Below, one piece after another: positions 21,972 through 34,389 of a stretch of 64,000 nucleotides of DNA. Source of the DNA: Lytechinus pictus (Eukaryota > Echinodermata > Echinoidea > Temnopleuroida > Toxopneustidae); NCBI RefSeq assembly GCF_037042905.1, contig NC_087252.1, positions 35,182,965-35,246,964 of the forward strand, written 5' to 3'. The position numbers were made by a program, and so were the translations under genes. Under the pieces are notes generated by a model. That model was not told the origin of the DNA and searched no databases. It saw only the letters and a list, made by a program, of their open reading frames with translations. The stretch's first letter is position 1, and the number at the start of each line of letters is the position of its first letter.

Positions 21972-22559
21972 TTAAAGGAAACCAAAACCCAAGAAGAGAA
22001 GTAATCTTATTGGAAAGAGTAAAATGAGAGGAACAATTTACAAAAAGTTTCATCAAAATCGGTTATGAAATAAGCAAGTTATGGGAGTTTGAAAACTCTT
22101 GTTGTACTTCCTATGGGCATCCTCAAATTGGCAAACGTGCTTCAAAATGCCTGATTTTGTGGACAACTCTCCATTTGTTTTGTACACAAATTTTCATATT
22201 TTCCTCATTATCTTTCAAATTGCATCTTGCCTCCTTCTGAGCACAACATATGTCATGGGAAAATATAATTCACACCATATATGTCAAGTTCAGGAGGAGA
22301 TAATGTGAAATATGTAAAATAAAGGGGAAAATCTGAAAATATGTGTACAAAACAAATGGAGAGTTGTCCACAAAATCAGCCATTTTGAAGCATGTTTGCC
22401 AATTTGAGGATTCACATAGTAAGTACAACAAGACTTTTTAATCGTCCATAACTTGCTTATTTCATAACCGATTTTGATGAAACTTTTTTTTAAATTGTTC
22501 CTCTCATTTTACTCTTTCCAATAAGATTGCTTCTCTTCTTGGGTTTTGGTTTCCTTTAA
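21972..22559. mobile_element. TTAA-flanked palindromic MITE, GGAAACCAAAACCC type
   Basis: Ends TTAAAGGAAACCAAAACCC and GGGTTTTGGTTTCCTTTAA, TTAA on both sides. The interior halves (for example CCATTTGTTTTGTACAC and its complement) are inverted repeats. Related in design to 16620-17230, 47368-47942 and 51547-52150. Confidence 0.85.
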
Positions 22560-23450
22560 GTTGTGTTATAATACAAAGTTGAAAATTCTATTCTCTTTCA
22601 AGCAGGAATTCGAACAGGAACTCGCCGTAACAAACTGACCTGTACATCAGTTGTACACTAACCTTGGTCCAGGATCGACCTCAATATCACCACATCTCAT
22701 CAGGATCAAGGTAAAATAGAGATGCCAATACATCGTGGAAGATCCCATTCTCCATCAAACAGGAACTCGATCGGGTACTCAAACTGGAACTCATTCATGA
22801 ACTCAATTGGAATCTCAATGTCTACTGCGTTGACCATATGAAGGAATTCTAAAATAGATTTTTTTTTTTTAGAGAAAATATGTTTAATACGGATAATTGT
22901 GATGATATACATCTGTAATATACAAGATAACCAAGCAGTATATTTTGGCAAATGAAAAGTAACCAACATGATAGTGGAAAGATCCATTCTCAGTAACTCA
23001 CTCATGAACTCACAGAGGAACAGGAGCTCAAATTTATCGGAATTCAATTATTCTACTGTAATAACCAAACACACACCAAAAAACTATGTACGGGATTAAA
23101 AGGGAGGTCATATGCTCAACACATATGCTGTCATACATATATACATGTAAGTAACCAAACAAGGCAATTGACTAAACAGGAACTAAAACAAAAACTCTAA
23201 CGGGAACTCTGAAAATGGAACGTCAATCAGTCTACAGCAAAACAAAGGCATGCTATAATGATTAAAAAGGAAAATTGTGTATTAAACTTCTGTTAAATAC
23301 AAGATGGCCAAGCAGTACAAATCAAATACATTTTGGGAAATAAGAAAGTATAGATGATCTGGGGATCAAACGGCTACAAGTTTTTAAGATTGGAATGCTA
23401 GATGTTGCTCATACACATTATTGACCATTCATCAGAGCTATTGACATGCT
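22560..23450. repeat. Region with scattered AGGAACTC words
   Basis: AACAGGAACTCG, CTGGAACTCATTC and AGGAACTAAAAC recur from 22610 to 23220, suggesting an old short tandem repeat. A small minus frame with alternating EF residues spans 22706-22855 behind a possible acceptor, but it is repeat-like and I do not call it a gene. Confidence 0.4.
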
Positions 23451-23507
23451 TGAACGCAAAATAATCAAATTTTTTTCATTTTTAAGGGATGCCATGCCAA
23501 CCCCCTC

Positions 23508-23745
23508 AATCCCCCCCCCCCCCTTATCTGACCCCCTGTTGGAGATCTTTTTTTTTTTCAATGTTTGGACAAATCTTGGTTTAATTTCTCTGTACCTAGT
23601 AGAGGATATTTTTTTTCAATCACACACCATACCTCTAACCCACACACTAATATTTCCATACTCAGTGTATATACCTTTATGCCAATTTTTCTCAAATCCC
23701 CCCCCCCCACACACACACACACACACACTCACGCACACATAGTTT
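23508..23745. repeat. C runs and CA microsatellite
   Basis: A C run at 23511-23523, T run near 23550, then a C run at 23699-23708 followed by a CA repeat to about 23728 and CACTCACGCACAC. Low complexity. Confidence 0.85.
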
Positions 23746-24807
23746 AGGATAAATCTATATCATAACAAGATCATACTCAGTGTTGGGGTGTTTTTTTTTA
23801 CTATTTTCCTTTACGTCTTGTGCAACTTTTCAGACCACAATGCATGCAAACGTCAGGTACACGGGTCGGAAGTCACGTAACACTTTTGAGCACTAGTAAC
23901 AAAAAAAAAGCACAATACTCCTTTAGATTTAAAAAAAATCATAAATAAATGGAATCACATAACTTTTGTTACAAAATTTATATTTTAAAATACCTATTAG
24001 AGTGTGATTGTTTAGTAGCATAAAATGGACACAGGCAAGGGTTGCAGTCTGCAGTGCATGTTGGCACATAATTTGATGAGTAGGGTATAGGGCCCTAATC
24101 AGCTGCAGTGCCTTGCCCGCGTAAGCCTATGTATTATGCACAATTCTAATGAAAGGAGACATGCATGTGTGCGCAGCGAGCACAAGCTTTACACCTGCAA
24201 TACAAGACATATACTCCCTTTAAATAAAATTAGTTACAAGTAAAAAATAATGAATTTCAGGCATTTCGGTACTATAAAGGAATTACCATTCAGCCTAACT
24301 CATCAAAATCCCTGAATCATGTGTAAAGTGCATGGTTTTGGAGGTGAAAATATAGGACACCATTATTTCAGTGAAAATGACTGAACACCATTATTGATTT
24401 TGCATGAAAATCATATAATTTAGTCCAATTTTAATAAGACCTTTGGCACACATACTCTTAAAACTGTAAGGAACAATGCCAGCTGAATGTTCTGTTCAGT
24501 TTCAAAGAAGTACACATTTAATCTTCATTTCAAGTGTTAGGTACACAGACATGCCCCCCCCCCCTCCCCCCTACCTGGGTGAATTAAACCATAACCATGT
24601 CTAAAATTTAACATGTTTTATGAAACTGTGGTCTAGCTAGCAAAGAAAATCAACCAGGTTAAGAAAACCATGATGACATAGACCTAAATAAACCTGGGTC
24701 ATGGATGGACTAGCTTTACCCAATGCTTATTAAGGCCCTTTTTGTGACTTTGGGCCTTTATTAACAAAATTGGCCCAATAGCTGAACTTCCTCTCACCAG
24801 CGGAATA
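23746..24807. other. Sequence without recognised gene
   Basis: No splice-supported exon or clear repeat; a C run at 24556-24572. Confidence 0.45.
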
Positions 24808-24817
24808 TCACACATTG

Positions 24818-25122
24818 TTCTTCTCACTGCAGCTTGTGAATAGGCGAGCTGACGCGAAGTCAAATCTAAATTGAGGAAGTTCATGAAGCTTTTCTTTGCC
24901 TTTGATCAGTGTTGTGGAAAGAAAGCTGAACTCGAAATCTCGTTTTCCATTCAATTGAATAATAACTTGTTTTCCTAGCTGTTCTGCACACTCAACACGC
25001 ATGTATCCATGAAGTACACTGGACGATAATACCGAACGGATGTCTCCATGATAAGCACACCAACGCAGCAAAGAATTGTCAGGTGTTCGGAGCAGATCGA
25101 GGAATATATTAGTACGGTACAT
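24818..25122 (-). CDS. Unassigned open frame, possible first exon
   Basis: An ATG (near 25122) opens a frame of about 100 codons on the minus strand, reaching a good donor context (CTGCA before GTGAGAAG, phase 1) near 24830 before its stop at about 24808. The product includes LLRWCAYHGDIRSVL, vaguely ankyrin-like, and FEFSFLSTTLIKGKEKLHEL. I do not recognise it. It lies about 3 kb upstream of the NLR Death exon on the same strand, but its phase-1 donor does not match the phase-2 entry of that exon, so it is not directly joined to it. Could be a chance frame. Confidence 0.25.
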
Positions 25123-25199
25123 TGCCAATGATGACAAAATAATGGTAATGGAGTTATCCGTAATTATTATTTAGATGGAGGGTTTCAGAGGTGCAGATA

Positions 25200-25520
25200 T
25201 TTTTGACGTCTTGCGAGGTTGTTTCAAAGAGACAAAATATTAAAACGGATTTATAACGTGCATGCCTATGAAAGCCATCCAATATTGAAAATATTGGACG
25301 AAATGAATATTTTGCCCCGCCCACAAGCTTATCATTGGTTAATGAGTGATTGTGCGCATGAAGCTATTGTTACTTCACAATGAAATTGCACTGCGTATTA
25401 GTTGCCAGGAGATGTGGTAAAGGAGTGTCAATTCATTGAAATCAAATGCGCTTGCATTATAATGCTAGCGCATCTTTAATTTATTACAGAGATTTCTTTT
25501 TTTATGACAATACTCATGAT
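25200..25520. repeat. Repeat related to 28620-28760
   Basis: GCCAGGAGATGTGGTAAAGGAGTG, then AATGCGCTTGCATTATAATG and TTACAGAGATTTCTTTTT, parallels GCCAGGAGGTGTGGCAAAGG ... CTTTACAGAGATTTCTTTTT at 28662-28760. Part of the same foldback family, here fragmentary. Confidence 0.6.
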
Positions 25521-25849
25521 TTACAGGACTTCCATAAATGATGGTTACTAAAAACATTTTTTTTTTGCTTCACTACTTTATGTTTAGCTTTGTGGGGGTA
25601 TCTAAAGAAATATTGTTACTCTCTGAAGAACAATATTGCATTCGTGTCCGACTCATCCAATATCCAATATCCAATATTTTCTTTCGCATCCCACTCAAGG
25701 CCATCCAATGTTCCCTAAACATACCTTGCGTCACGGACCGGGGAATCCCCTTTACAATCACATACAGATTGCGCTCTTTTGATATTTTTATTTTTTTTTA
25801 TTTTTTTTTTCCGTTTCGACACTGTCTTGGTGCTCGAACGATTTTGTAG

Positions 25850-26450
25850 TCTGATCTATTTCACCACTTTGTCGGCATTTTACTGATAATTTAATTTCCA
25901 TCTTACAACAATACAACTCAATATGGTGTGTGTGGGAGAGGGGAGGGAGTAATCAACTATACTCGTGCATCCAACTATGCATACCGTATTTTTATGTTTT
26001 CGTTTCATAACATGCATGCCCTATGTGGTAGTTAAAAAACCTTTAGCAATAATATTTAGAGTGTTAACATTTTTTCTCTACGTGGAAACGCTATATACAA
26101 AGATGAGCATCATAACGGTACATTCTGTTTAAAAAAATACATTTTAGGAATAAAATGCTGTTGTTTTAAAAATCTTCTTAATAGTATCTAAAACAGCCTT
26201 TTAAAATGTTATTGGATTGTTTTGCTAACTGGGCACTTGAATGGCCATCCCTTTTTTTTGTATTTCTTCATCATCGGGTACGGGGAGGGTCGGATTTGTA
26301 ATATTCATTAAAAAGTGTGAGCTAATAATGCCTACAGGTAAAATATGCTTTGTGTTTTTTTTCCCCAAAGCTCATAATAAAAATAATTTTGTTATGTTTT
26401 TTTGTTGTTGTTGGGGGTAGGCCTATACAGTAGAGAGTTCAACAATACAC
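25850..26450. other. Sequence without recognised gene
   Basis: AT-rich, with a GGGAGGGGAGG tract near 25934. Nothing else seen. Confidence 0.4.
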
Positions 26451-26723
26451 TGTGACAGATCAAAACGGGGAGCTATAGCCTACTATCGAGGGGCAGGGCA
26501 GAGACTCGCCCATGTTCCAGGGGTTTCTTTTAACAGGGTAGGCCCAGGGGCGGATCAGGACTTGTCGAAGGGGGGGGGCACATTTTCCCGAGTAAAAACT
26601 TGACAAGCCGAAAAACGGGTTTTTACCAAAATTAAGGTGATTTCGTCCACGAAAAAAATTGTCAAACAAGAAAAAAGGAATAGTTTTTAACCAAGTCTAT
26701 CCATGCTCTCATTATTATAGCCA

Positions 26724-27003
26724 GAAGCGGATCTAGAGGGGGGGTTGGGGGGGTTGCAACCCCCCCCCCAAAAAAAAAAATCCGGGGACCATTTTTTTAA
26801 ATCTTATCTTTTTTTTTAAACTTGTAATTTTATTTTATTCTATTTTATGCAAGAAAACGCCATTTTCACACACAGATTTTCAAAAATTTTCCCTACTGTG
26901 GGAGGGGGGACACCCCCCTCCCACACCCTCCCCCCTCGCTCGCTACGCTCCCTCGCATACCACCCCAACCCCCCCTTTATAAAAAGCTGGATCCGCCCCT
27001 GAT
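26724..27003. mobile_element. GGCGGATCC-ended foldback MITE
   Basis: Ends AGCGGATCTAGAGGGGGG and AGCTGGATCCGCCCCTG are inverted, with long C/G and A/T runs inside. A partial relative (CAGGGGCGGATCAGGACTTG) begins at 26544. Typical of echinoderm GC-end MITEs, though I cannot name the family. Confidence 0.65.
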
Positions 27004-27379
27004 AGCTATATCTTCAACATTCTCAAAAGTACTATCACTGCGGCTACAAACTCCTCGGGAGTACACCATTTTCCCTCCTTTTTTCTTAACCATTTCCTTT
27101 TTTTTAATTCTCTACACACTCGATGTCATATATAATATTATCACCCGTATCAGACATGAGCTGGTCATTTACAAAACCGTATTTCCCTTTATTTTATTAT
27201 TATCAGGAAGGGATAGGTATATTGTTTGTATTTTCCTCGGTCTCAATGCGCGTATTGACTTTGCATGCAGAGACGACGCAAAATATACCTTTGTATTTTC
27301 CCTGGTCTCACATCCGGGCCTTTGAGGATGCGAATGAAGTGATACGCTTCATAATGTTCCGCGCACCAATGATCTACGT

Positions 27380-28260
27380 CATAATAAAGACAACGCTGGA
27401 TCTGGGCGCTTGCAAGTACGTCATAATGGTAAAGTGCAGAGCCTAGACACTGATATTAACATGACACAACAGAACTCTATTCTTAAAAGATATCACTGTT
27501 ATCATGATTTTTGCTCTAGATATCTGATTTGGATGATAATAAAAATATTGACTGCCCTTCTTTCGGGGAACATCAAATATATTGCCCTTAAAAGACCCAT
27601 ATTGCCCTCGTCTAAAGACTCGGGCCAATATGATTCTTTTGCTGGCAATATATTAGATGTTCCCCTCAAGACCAGTCAATATTATATAATTATTGACCGT
27701 ATCAGACATCTAAGCAGGGCAACTTTGAAACATTGTTGCCTGCTTAAGACTGGGATCAAATGGCCGGTCAATAAAATTCCAATTGTTTATCCACGGGCCC
27801 AATTTATTGCCCGCTCAGGAAAGTCAATGAGAAAATGCGTGGAAATGTAGCGGGCAATAAAAGGCAGCGCTAATATCCGGGTATTCTACGCGTTTTTGCA
27901 CGCGTCCTTGAACCGCGCAGTAATCAAGTTGAGACAACGCTGGATACTGCGTCCCTAGGCCTGGGACGCTTCACTTCAATTACGTCACAATGATAAAGTT
28001 CAGAGGCCCAGTCGATCTGCTCAACATGAGAAACTAGATTCTCTTCCTAAAATGTTTTTTCCTATCTAAATTTTAACGATTTTTGCTCTAGATGTCTGAT
28101 TTGGTTAATAATAGCAATATTGACTGGCCTGGGGGCGAACGGACGCCCTCACTAAATTGATATCACCCTCGTCTACGACTCGGGCGATATAAATCTAGTT
28201 TGGGCGATTATGTCGTATCGCCCCGAGGCCAGTCAATATTGCTTTATTACACCCTCCTTC
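27380..28260. repeat. Two tandem copies of a repeat ending in a GACTGGCC-type palindrome
   Basis: AGACAACGCTGGAT ... GATTTTTGCTCTAGATATCTGATTTGG ... AATATTGACTG occurs at about 27390-27560, and a diverged copy at about 27931-28130. Each is followed by a short palindrome with ATATTGACTGGCC and GGCCAGTCAATATT-like ends (28119-28247 is clearest). Confidence 0.65.
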
Positions 28261-28440
28261 TTAACACATCTGACTCATCTCTGATATGCTTATACCCTCA
28301 TGTAACTTTTTCTTTAAGCCCGTACCCTCCCCTAACCCACATACCCACCGATCTCTCCATAGACCGTGCTCCGGCCGCCATCTTGTCATTTTTCTGCAAT
28401 CCCACACTGAAAATTTGTGATATTCTTACCAGAAAACTGG

Positions 28441-29270
28441 GGTGGTATTCTGAGATCCATTTTATCTTAGATAAAATAAAATATTTTATCTCCGTTAAAA
28501 TCAGTGAGATAAAATACCCTTAAAATCTCTCCGAATTGGTATTCTGAGAACAATTTTATCTTCATTTTATCTCTGTAAGACACACCTATTTTTTAATTAA
28601 TATCCAATTAGAAATGCGCTTTTATAGCTCTCTCATATCACTCAACCAATGAAAATCCATTCCGCCAGGAGGTGTGGCAAAGGAGTGAGATTGCGTCAAT
28701 TTATTGATTTCAAATACGCTAGCAAAATTCGCTTGCGCGTCTTTACAGAGATTTCTTTTTAAAAAATGACAATACTCTCATCTTTTTTTCGAAGTCTATA
28801 TCACATCTTTTCAAGCATCATTTCAAAGATTAGTCAAGAAAAGTCTTATGAAATACTTCCTGATTGTACAGGAATAACATTAAGGTATTATTCTCAATAA
28901 ATATATAATTTTTCTTAATTTTCATGTCAACATTTGTAGTTAATTCACCAAGAAATAATGATGAAAGCAACGTCGCAGAGATAAGATAGCCCCTACCCTC
29001 TTTTAAGTTTATTTTATTTTTTTCTTCAAAGTAACATGGGCGCAAGCACATCATCCGCGTTGCATGGCCAGATACGCGATGGGTATGTCTACGCAGGCAC
29101 TCCTCTTACCGTGTTTACACTTAATCGGCAATTGGTTCTGAACCAAATGCCGATGCAGAATCGGCATTTGGATTGCGTTTACACGTTGTTACAGCTCGCG
29201 GTTCAGAACCGCGAGCCGATTCAAATGCCGATTAAGTGTAAACACGGTAAAATGACCTCAGAATACCGCC
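28441..29270. mobile_element. Foldback element with GGTGGTATTCTGA ends
   Basis: Left end GGTGGTATTCTGAGATCC, right end CCTCAGAATACCGCCC. The interior has TTTATCTC/GAGATAAA motifs in both orientations. A TA-flanked small MITE (29109-29247) is nested near the right end. Confidence 0.7.
29109..29247. mobile_element. TA-flanked 139-bp palindromic MITE
   Basis: Perfect-looking ends CCGTGTTTACACTTAATCGG and complement, bounded by TA at 29107-29108 and 29248-29249. Interior halves GGTTCTGAACC / GGTTCAGAACC and AAATGCCGAT / ATCGGCATTT pair up. Confidence 0.85.
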
Positions 29271-29324
29271 CATGGATATTCTAGGCATTTTATTTATCCA
29301 GGAACAGAATGACTAACTTAATAA

Positions 29325-29870
29325 ACAATAATGGGTGCGAGCGCAAAACACGGGCTCAAACTTTTGGAAATTTCATGTAATAAGACATGAAAAGTAAACA
29401 TTCTGAGCAGTTTTTGTATTCATGAAAAGGGAATGTGAATCTAACTTTAAAAAATTAACGCAAGCGCGAAGCGCGATCTGAAATATTTAACTGACCAGAA
29501 AAAGAACACTAGGCATTCCATTTAATCAGGAACAGAATGACTACCTTAATAAACAATGATGGGTGCGAGCGCAAAACACGAGCTAAAAATGTGTGATATT
29601 CCAACCTGAAAACTGGATATTCTATGCATTTTTGTAAACATGCACGAATACCCTATACTAAACAATATAGGGCCTAAGATGCGAGCGCGAAGTGCGAGCC
29701 GAAAAAAAAATGATTTTCAAACCTAAAATGTATTATGTTTTACTTCAAAAAGGGTATTTCATTTTGAAAAAGGGCACATTTCATTTTTAAAAAAGGGCAA
29801 TTTTTTCCTACGGGGAATTTGGGGGCACTTGCCCCCCCCCCCCCTGCTCCCCTCCCCGGTTCCGCCGCCC
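29325..29870. repeat. Dispersed repeat GCGAGCGCAAAACACG, about three units
   Basis: GGGTGCGAGCGCAAAACACG occurs at 29334 and 29562, with GCGAGCGCGAAGTGCGAGC at 29682. Segments CAGGAACAGAATGACTA...CTTAATAAACAAT recur at 29299 and 29528, giving a degenerate period near 229 bp. Ends in a C run (29836-29850). Confidence 0.7.
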
Positions 29871-30438
29871 CTGGTATACAAGGGCCGTACAACGTTTTTA
29901 AGGTGGGGGCTAAACTAGAAAGGGATAAGCTTCGTTTCTATATAGGGGACGGTTAACAATTTCTCATATTTTGTTATCATCTCCAGTGGAGTAAGCGTAG
30001 GGGAACAACCAAATGCATAGAGATTGAACGTTTTGGTCTCGGGCTGAACTTGGTAAAAATCACAGCTGGATTGTCATTTTCATGTTCATAAGTGAGACGT
30101 TTACTGAAAAAAGGAGAGAGCTGGGCTTGGGGCTGAACCAAAGACCTTATAATATATTACTAGACCGAAAGCTGCGTGCGCGTTCAGCACAAAACAAATG
30201 AGATTAGGCTCCGTCTACCGCGATCATTTGAAGACAAAAATAAGCCCTCATTGACATTCATGAGCATGAAGATATTCATAATCCGGCCTTTTCATTGGCT
30301 AAGAGCGTCATTGATACGCGATTTCCCCGATTCTTTGTCGTCGATACTAGTGGTATCTTGTTACAGAATTAATTATTCATTTGACCCCATTACGTCATCT
30401 AATTTATTCATTCTGAAACTTTTCTTTCCACACACAAA

Positions 30439-33066
30439 ATGGACCTACGAACACTCCGGTGAGTACGTATTAATTGATATAACCACATGAATTCAGTGGA
30501 CTATTTACACATTTCACACTGTATTTTTTTATCTTAGGTTATTTCTTTAACAAATTAGAGATTTTGCTATCATTCTTCTGTTAAAGGAAAGCATAATTTG
30601 GTCTTTGAAATTGAAGTTAGATTGTCATCGTCGCCAAGTGCAGCCTGTATGTTGCTTGCACTTGCAGTGTTGTGGTTAAGCCGTTATGCCGCTGTGTTAA
30701 CCACATGTATTTTGTACGGGCTCCTACTCCTAGCCGGCTGGGAATCGAGAGATAATCGGGCTGGTTTGGTTCACCTCCAAGTCCAACAAGGACCAACCCA
30801 CGATTGATTAAAACAAGAAGAATGAGGCTTCCTTTTGTACACTGTATACGTTAGATCTAACTTAGAGGGAGATCTGCATCTATCTTCAGTAGATCGAGAC
30901 TCAGTCGGGAATAAACTGTGAAGCGGAGTGTGGATGAAGATACGCCTGTCATTGTGTCATCACAGACATCAGTCCTAACTTTGTTTCAGATATCAAATTT
31001 ATTTTGCATAACTTCAGGCTTCTGCATTTAGCCCCCACCCATTTTAAATTTAACTTAGTCTTTTTTATTGTTATTTATAAATACAGTTAGACTCGGTCTT
31101 AGAAATAACATGCTGCTCTGCATGTTTGTCTTATCAATAGATCTAGGACCTAGTAGTAGATCTCTTAATCCTAGGCCCTAATTATATTATACTTATATCT
31201 AGGCTACTTTACTTTTATTTATTCATAGATGCTATCAAGGGCTAGGCCTACCTAATTCAAATCTAGTCTAACTTATACTTTCCCAACCCTCGACACTTAC
31301 CCCCAGGGCTTATGATCTAGCGATTCTAGGTCTCGGCCTAGACGACTCCATTTAGTGATTTACATGTACGACTACGAGTATGACTGTCAGTGTCAGTGGA
31401 CCAAGGACTAGATCTAGATCTACTCTCGGTCAATAATGGCAATGAAGTCTTAGCCAGGAATAAAAGAGTCAGACATCAAATAATTCTAAACCGATATAGG
31501 GTCTAGATCTCGGTTTAGAACCGAAGCTTTACTTTCTAGGTCTAGATAGATCGAGAGTCCATCGTTAGTCTAGACCTAATTTAGATGCATGAATGCTGTC
31601 GCACAGCACTGAGTCTCATTGGACTAGATCTATATTTTCTTACAAATATATCTAGACCTAGTGCATGAGATTATGAAATTATGTTAAAATCAAATGAAAT
31701 AAGATTCGGAAATAAAAAGATCCAGATTTTTTTTTTTTGGGGGGGGGGCAGACGTGAAAATTTTTTGAGAAACCTAAAATATTACCGAGGGCCGTTTTGT
31801 GCATTTTCTAAAGTAAAATTGAAGGATGTCATGCAATTCTCTTTTTGATGAAGGTTTCACATTTCAGCTCTTACCCAAACCCATCCCCCTAAACATACGG
31901 CCATGAAAAAGATCACTTCTTATTATTGTTCTCTCTTTTCTTTCACAAACAGGTTGAGTTTGAAGAACAAGAAAAACAGTAGAGGTCTACCTATATGGTT
32001 CAAGATGATGATCATAAGTGCATGCATCATTTTGCAGATTCTCAACCAGGTATAAAACTTAAACTAACCCATGCAAAATTACAGATACATTACATGCATT
32101 GAATGTTAACCATGTTTACATTAAATAAAAATAATCCGAGCCACAAAGAGGTAGGATCTGTAATGAATATACACTTCTTAAATATACAGGCTCTCGAGTC
32201 TAAAATAGAACCAATGCCAAAAGTTATGTACCTTGGGCAAATTTATAAAATACCGGTTAGGTCATGTCCTTGATCTACTAGTAATTAAATGGCCTTTTTA
32301 TTTCCTATTTGTTTATAAACAAAGCAACATTTATTTTTCATATTTTACAAAATTCATTTTATTCATTTTTCAGTGTGATATTCATATTTCATATTTGTAG
32401 ATTTACGATTATTTAAAAATCTTGTTATTTTACATTTTGTCCAATAGGATGATGCAGTTTTACAATTTCCATGGAGGTGATTGATGATGATAAATAATTG
32501 GTGAAGTAGGCCTAATAGAACAGCGACTAGACCACAAAGAGAAATACAACCTACAGCAGTTATATGAGTGAGTTAATTAGTGAATATTTTTGATAATGGA
32601 GGTTGTTCACATATTTTTTGGCAACAAATAGACCTGCCTTTGAAAAAACCCATTTCAATTTTGTTTTTAGATTATAGTTAGTGTCGTTTTTAATCACAGA
32701 TCAAAATATTCTGTGCAACAAAACATATCAACTTTAATTCTGACTATTTATATAATTTACATATGTTGATTCATATATTCATATTTATGAGAAATCTCTG
32801 ACATTTTTTCAAAGAGTACATGTAGTTATAATGGAGAGTGGTATGTAAACTGCATAGAACAGGTTTAAGTGATATGCTTTATAGAAGTACAAGTTTATAA
32901 TTAGAAGAAATAAGATTCTCACTTTTCTTAAAACATTTATGTTTTTTAAATCACGACAATTTTAATTTACATTCATTGATTTTCTTTCTCTATTTTTTCA
33001 ATCTGCAGGACTGGTGTAACAGATGTTTTCATTCAAGAAATCCAACAATTCAAGAGTCTGACTTAG
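30439..33066 (+). CDS. Possible small single-pass membrane protein, four exons
   Basis: Four pieces join with agreeing phases: 30439-30458 (ATG in context CACAAAATGG; donor GTGAGT; phase 2), 31953-32049 (acceptor ACAAACAG; donor GTATAA; phase 0), 32448-32476 (acceptor CCAATAG; donor GTGATT; phase 2), 33009-33066 (acceptor TTCAATCTGCAG; stop TAG). The product is 67 residues: a basic N-terminus (LKNKKNSRG), one hydrophobic segment WFKMMIISACIILQIL (about residues 23-38), and a short tail ending IQQFKSLT. The size and layout resemble small inner-membrane assembly factors or SMIM-type proteins, but I do not recognise the family. The start context and two of the three splice pairs are strong. Exon 3 is only 29 nt and its donor is weak, so chance cannot be excluded. 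Confidence 0.45.
30459..31952 (+). other. Intron 1 of the small gene; CTAG/AGATCT-rich
   Basis: From about 30840 to 31660 the words CTAG, AGATCT and TAGGTCTAG are strongly over-represented. A 69-codon frame at 30598-30807 has no splice or homology support. A T/G run lies at 31730-31749. Confidence 0.5.
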
Positions 33067-33239
33067 GAACCACTTGATGAAGATGGAAAAGGTTTTTTTT
33101 TTTTCCAAGTTCAATTAAAAAAAAAAAAAAAAAAAATATTATCACAACCCCAAATTCATGACGTATGAAATTTCTTGTTGATTTTCATTAAAACTGGTTG
33201 CAAAAGGAGAAGCTGTAAAGATAGAAATAGGAGCGGCGG

Positions 33240-33404
33240 AGTGAAGTTGAAAGTGGGGGGGGGCATAGGGAAAATGCTGTATTACGTGAAATTTTTAAGA
33301 AGTTGCGAGCGAGCAAAATTTTGACATTTTTAAAAAGAAAATCTAAAATATTCAGAATGATATATTTCACCCTTTTCTTTACTTTTCTCTTTTTTTTCTT
33401 GGTC

Positions 33405-33439
<35 letters not shown>

Positions 33440-33985
33440 GGGGGGGGGGCAAGAGTCCTTCAAGCCCCCCCCCCCCCTCCATCTGTACGAAACTGCTTAT
33501 ATACCCCAACTCATGAATTGTTAAACTTAATGCACAAAGGATTTCCTTCATAAGTATATTATCGAAATGAGAATATTGTTTTCTTGTTTCAAAGGGCAAT
33601 CGTCATGGTGACCATATGACGGGTCCTTTTCAGGTGAAAGGGGCACAGAACAAGCTCTTTAGGAGCACCCTTCTTGGGTAAAAGGGGGCAGTGATTCGAG
33701 AAAGGGCACTTACAAGAAGGCGAGGGGGCACTCTTTAACACATCAAACGGGCCCTCAGATTAAAGGGCACAGAACACGTTCCGGGGGGGGGGAGCATTTT
33801 TGGGTTAAAAAATTGCATACAAGGAAGAGCACTTGGTAACACCTAAAACAGGTTCTCGTCAGGTGAAAGGGACACAGTACACGTTCGTGAGGGGCATTTT
33901 TCTTGCATAAAAAGGCACTTTTCAGTGATTCAAGAAGAAGGGGGAACTGTGCCCCCTCCCCAGGATCGCTGCCCCAGCATAAAAA
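33240..33985. repeat. G/C/T homopolymer MITE remains and GGGGCAC-type repeats
   Basis: A T run then G run (33410-33450) and C run (33466-33477). From 33600 to 33980 the phrase AAAGGGGCACAGAACA / AAAGGGCACAGAACACGTTC / AAAGGGACACAGTACACG recurs every 120-150 bp. Non-coding. Confidence 0.6.
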
Positions 33986-34389
33986 AAATATATTTTGGTT
34001 CAAAGTATTAACATACGCTTAAGAAAAAGGTAAAGCTTAATCCTCTGATAATGTGATATTGTTTATGGCTAATTAATAAAATTCACCACTAACCAGAGAA
34101 TTCCTTTATGTCTTTCATTTGTGTTCATATTAGTATTTGTACAGAGCTAAAATGAAAGGTATTTGGAATTGATGAAGATCGAGAGAGGGAAAGAATGATG
34201 AGAAGTGGGTTGAAAAGAGATGAGAAAGAAATGGAAGGGCACATATGAAGAGATAATTCAGAGGGGGGTGGTAAGAGAGCTAGAAAGTGGGAAATAGGAA
34301 CAAAAGGGGTGGAAGAAAAATAAGACGAGATTTATGGAAACCAGGAGACAGATAACAAGTGAGAAAAGAAGAAGGAAATATATGAAGAG

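Noticed and set aside
22706-22860. Possible exon with EF-rich residues behind an acceptor-like site
   Set aside because: The peptide mirrors repeated GAACTC words, has no matching donor or phase partner and no homology I can name.
30439-32049. First exons of the HSF2BP-like gene
   Set aside because: Phase would fit, but the product is a transmembrane segment rather than coiled coil, and 36086-36112 joins exon 2 more naturally.
33188-33599. Lys- and Phe-rich frames on both strands
   Set aside because: Produced by adjacent T, G and C homopolymers.
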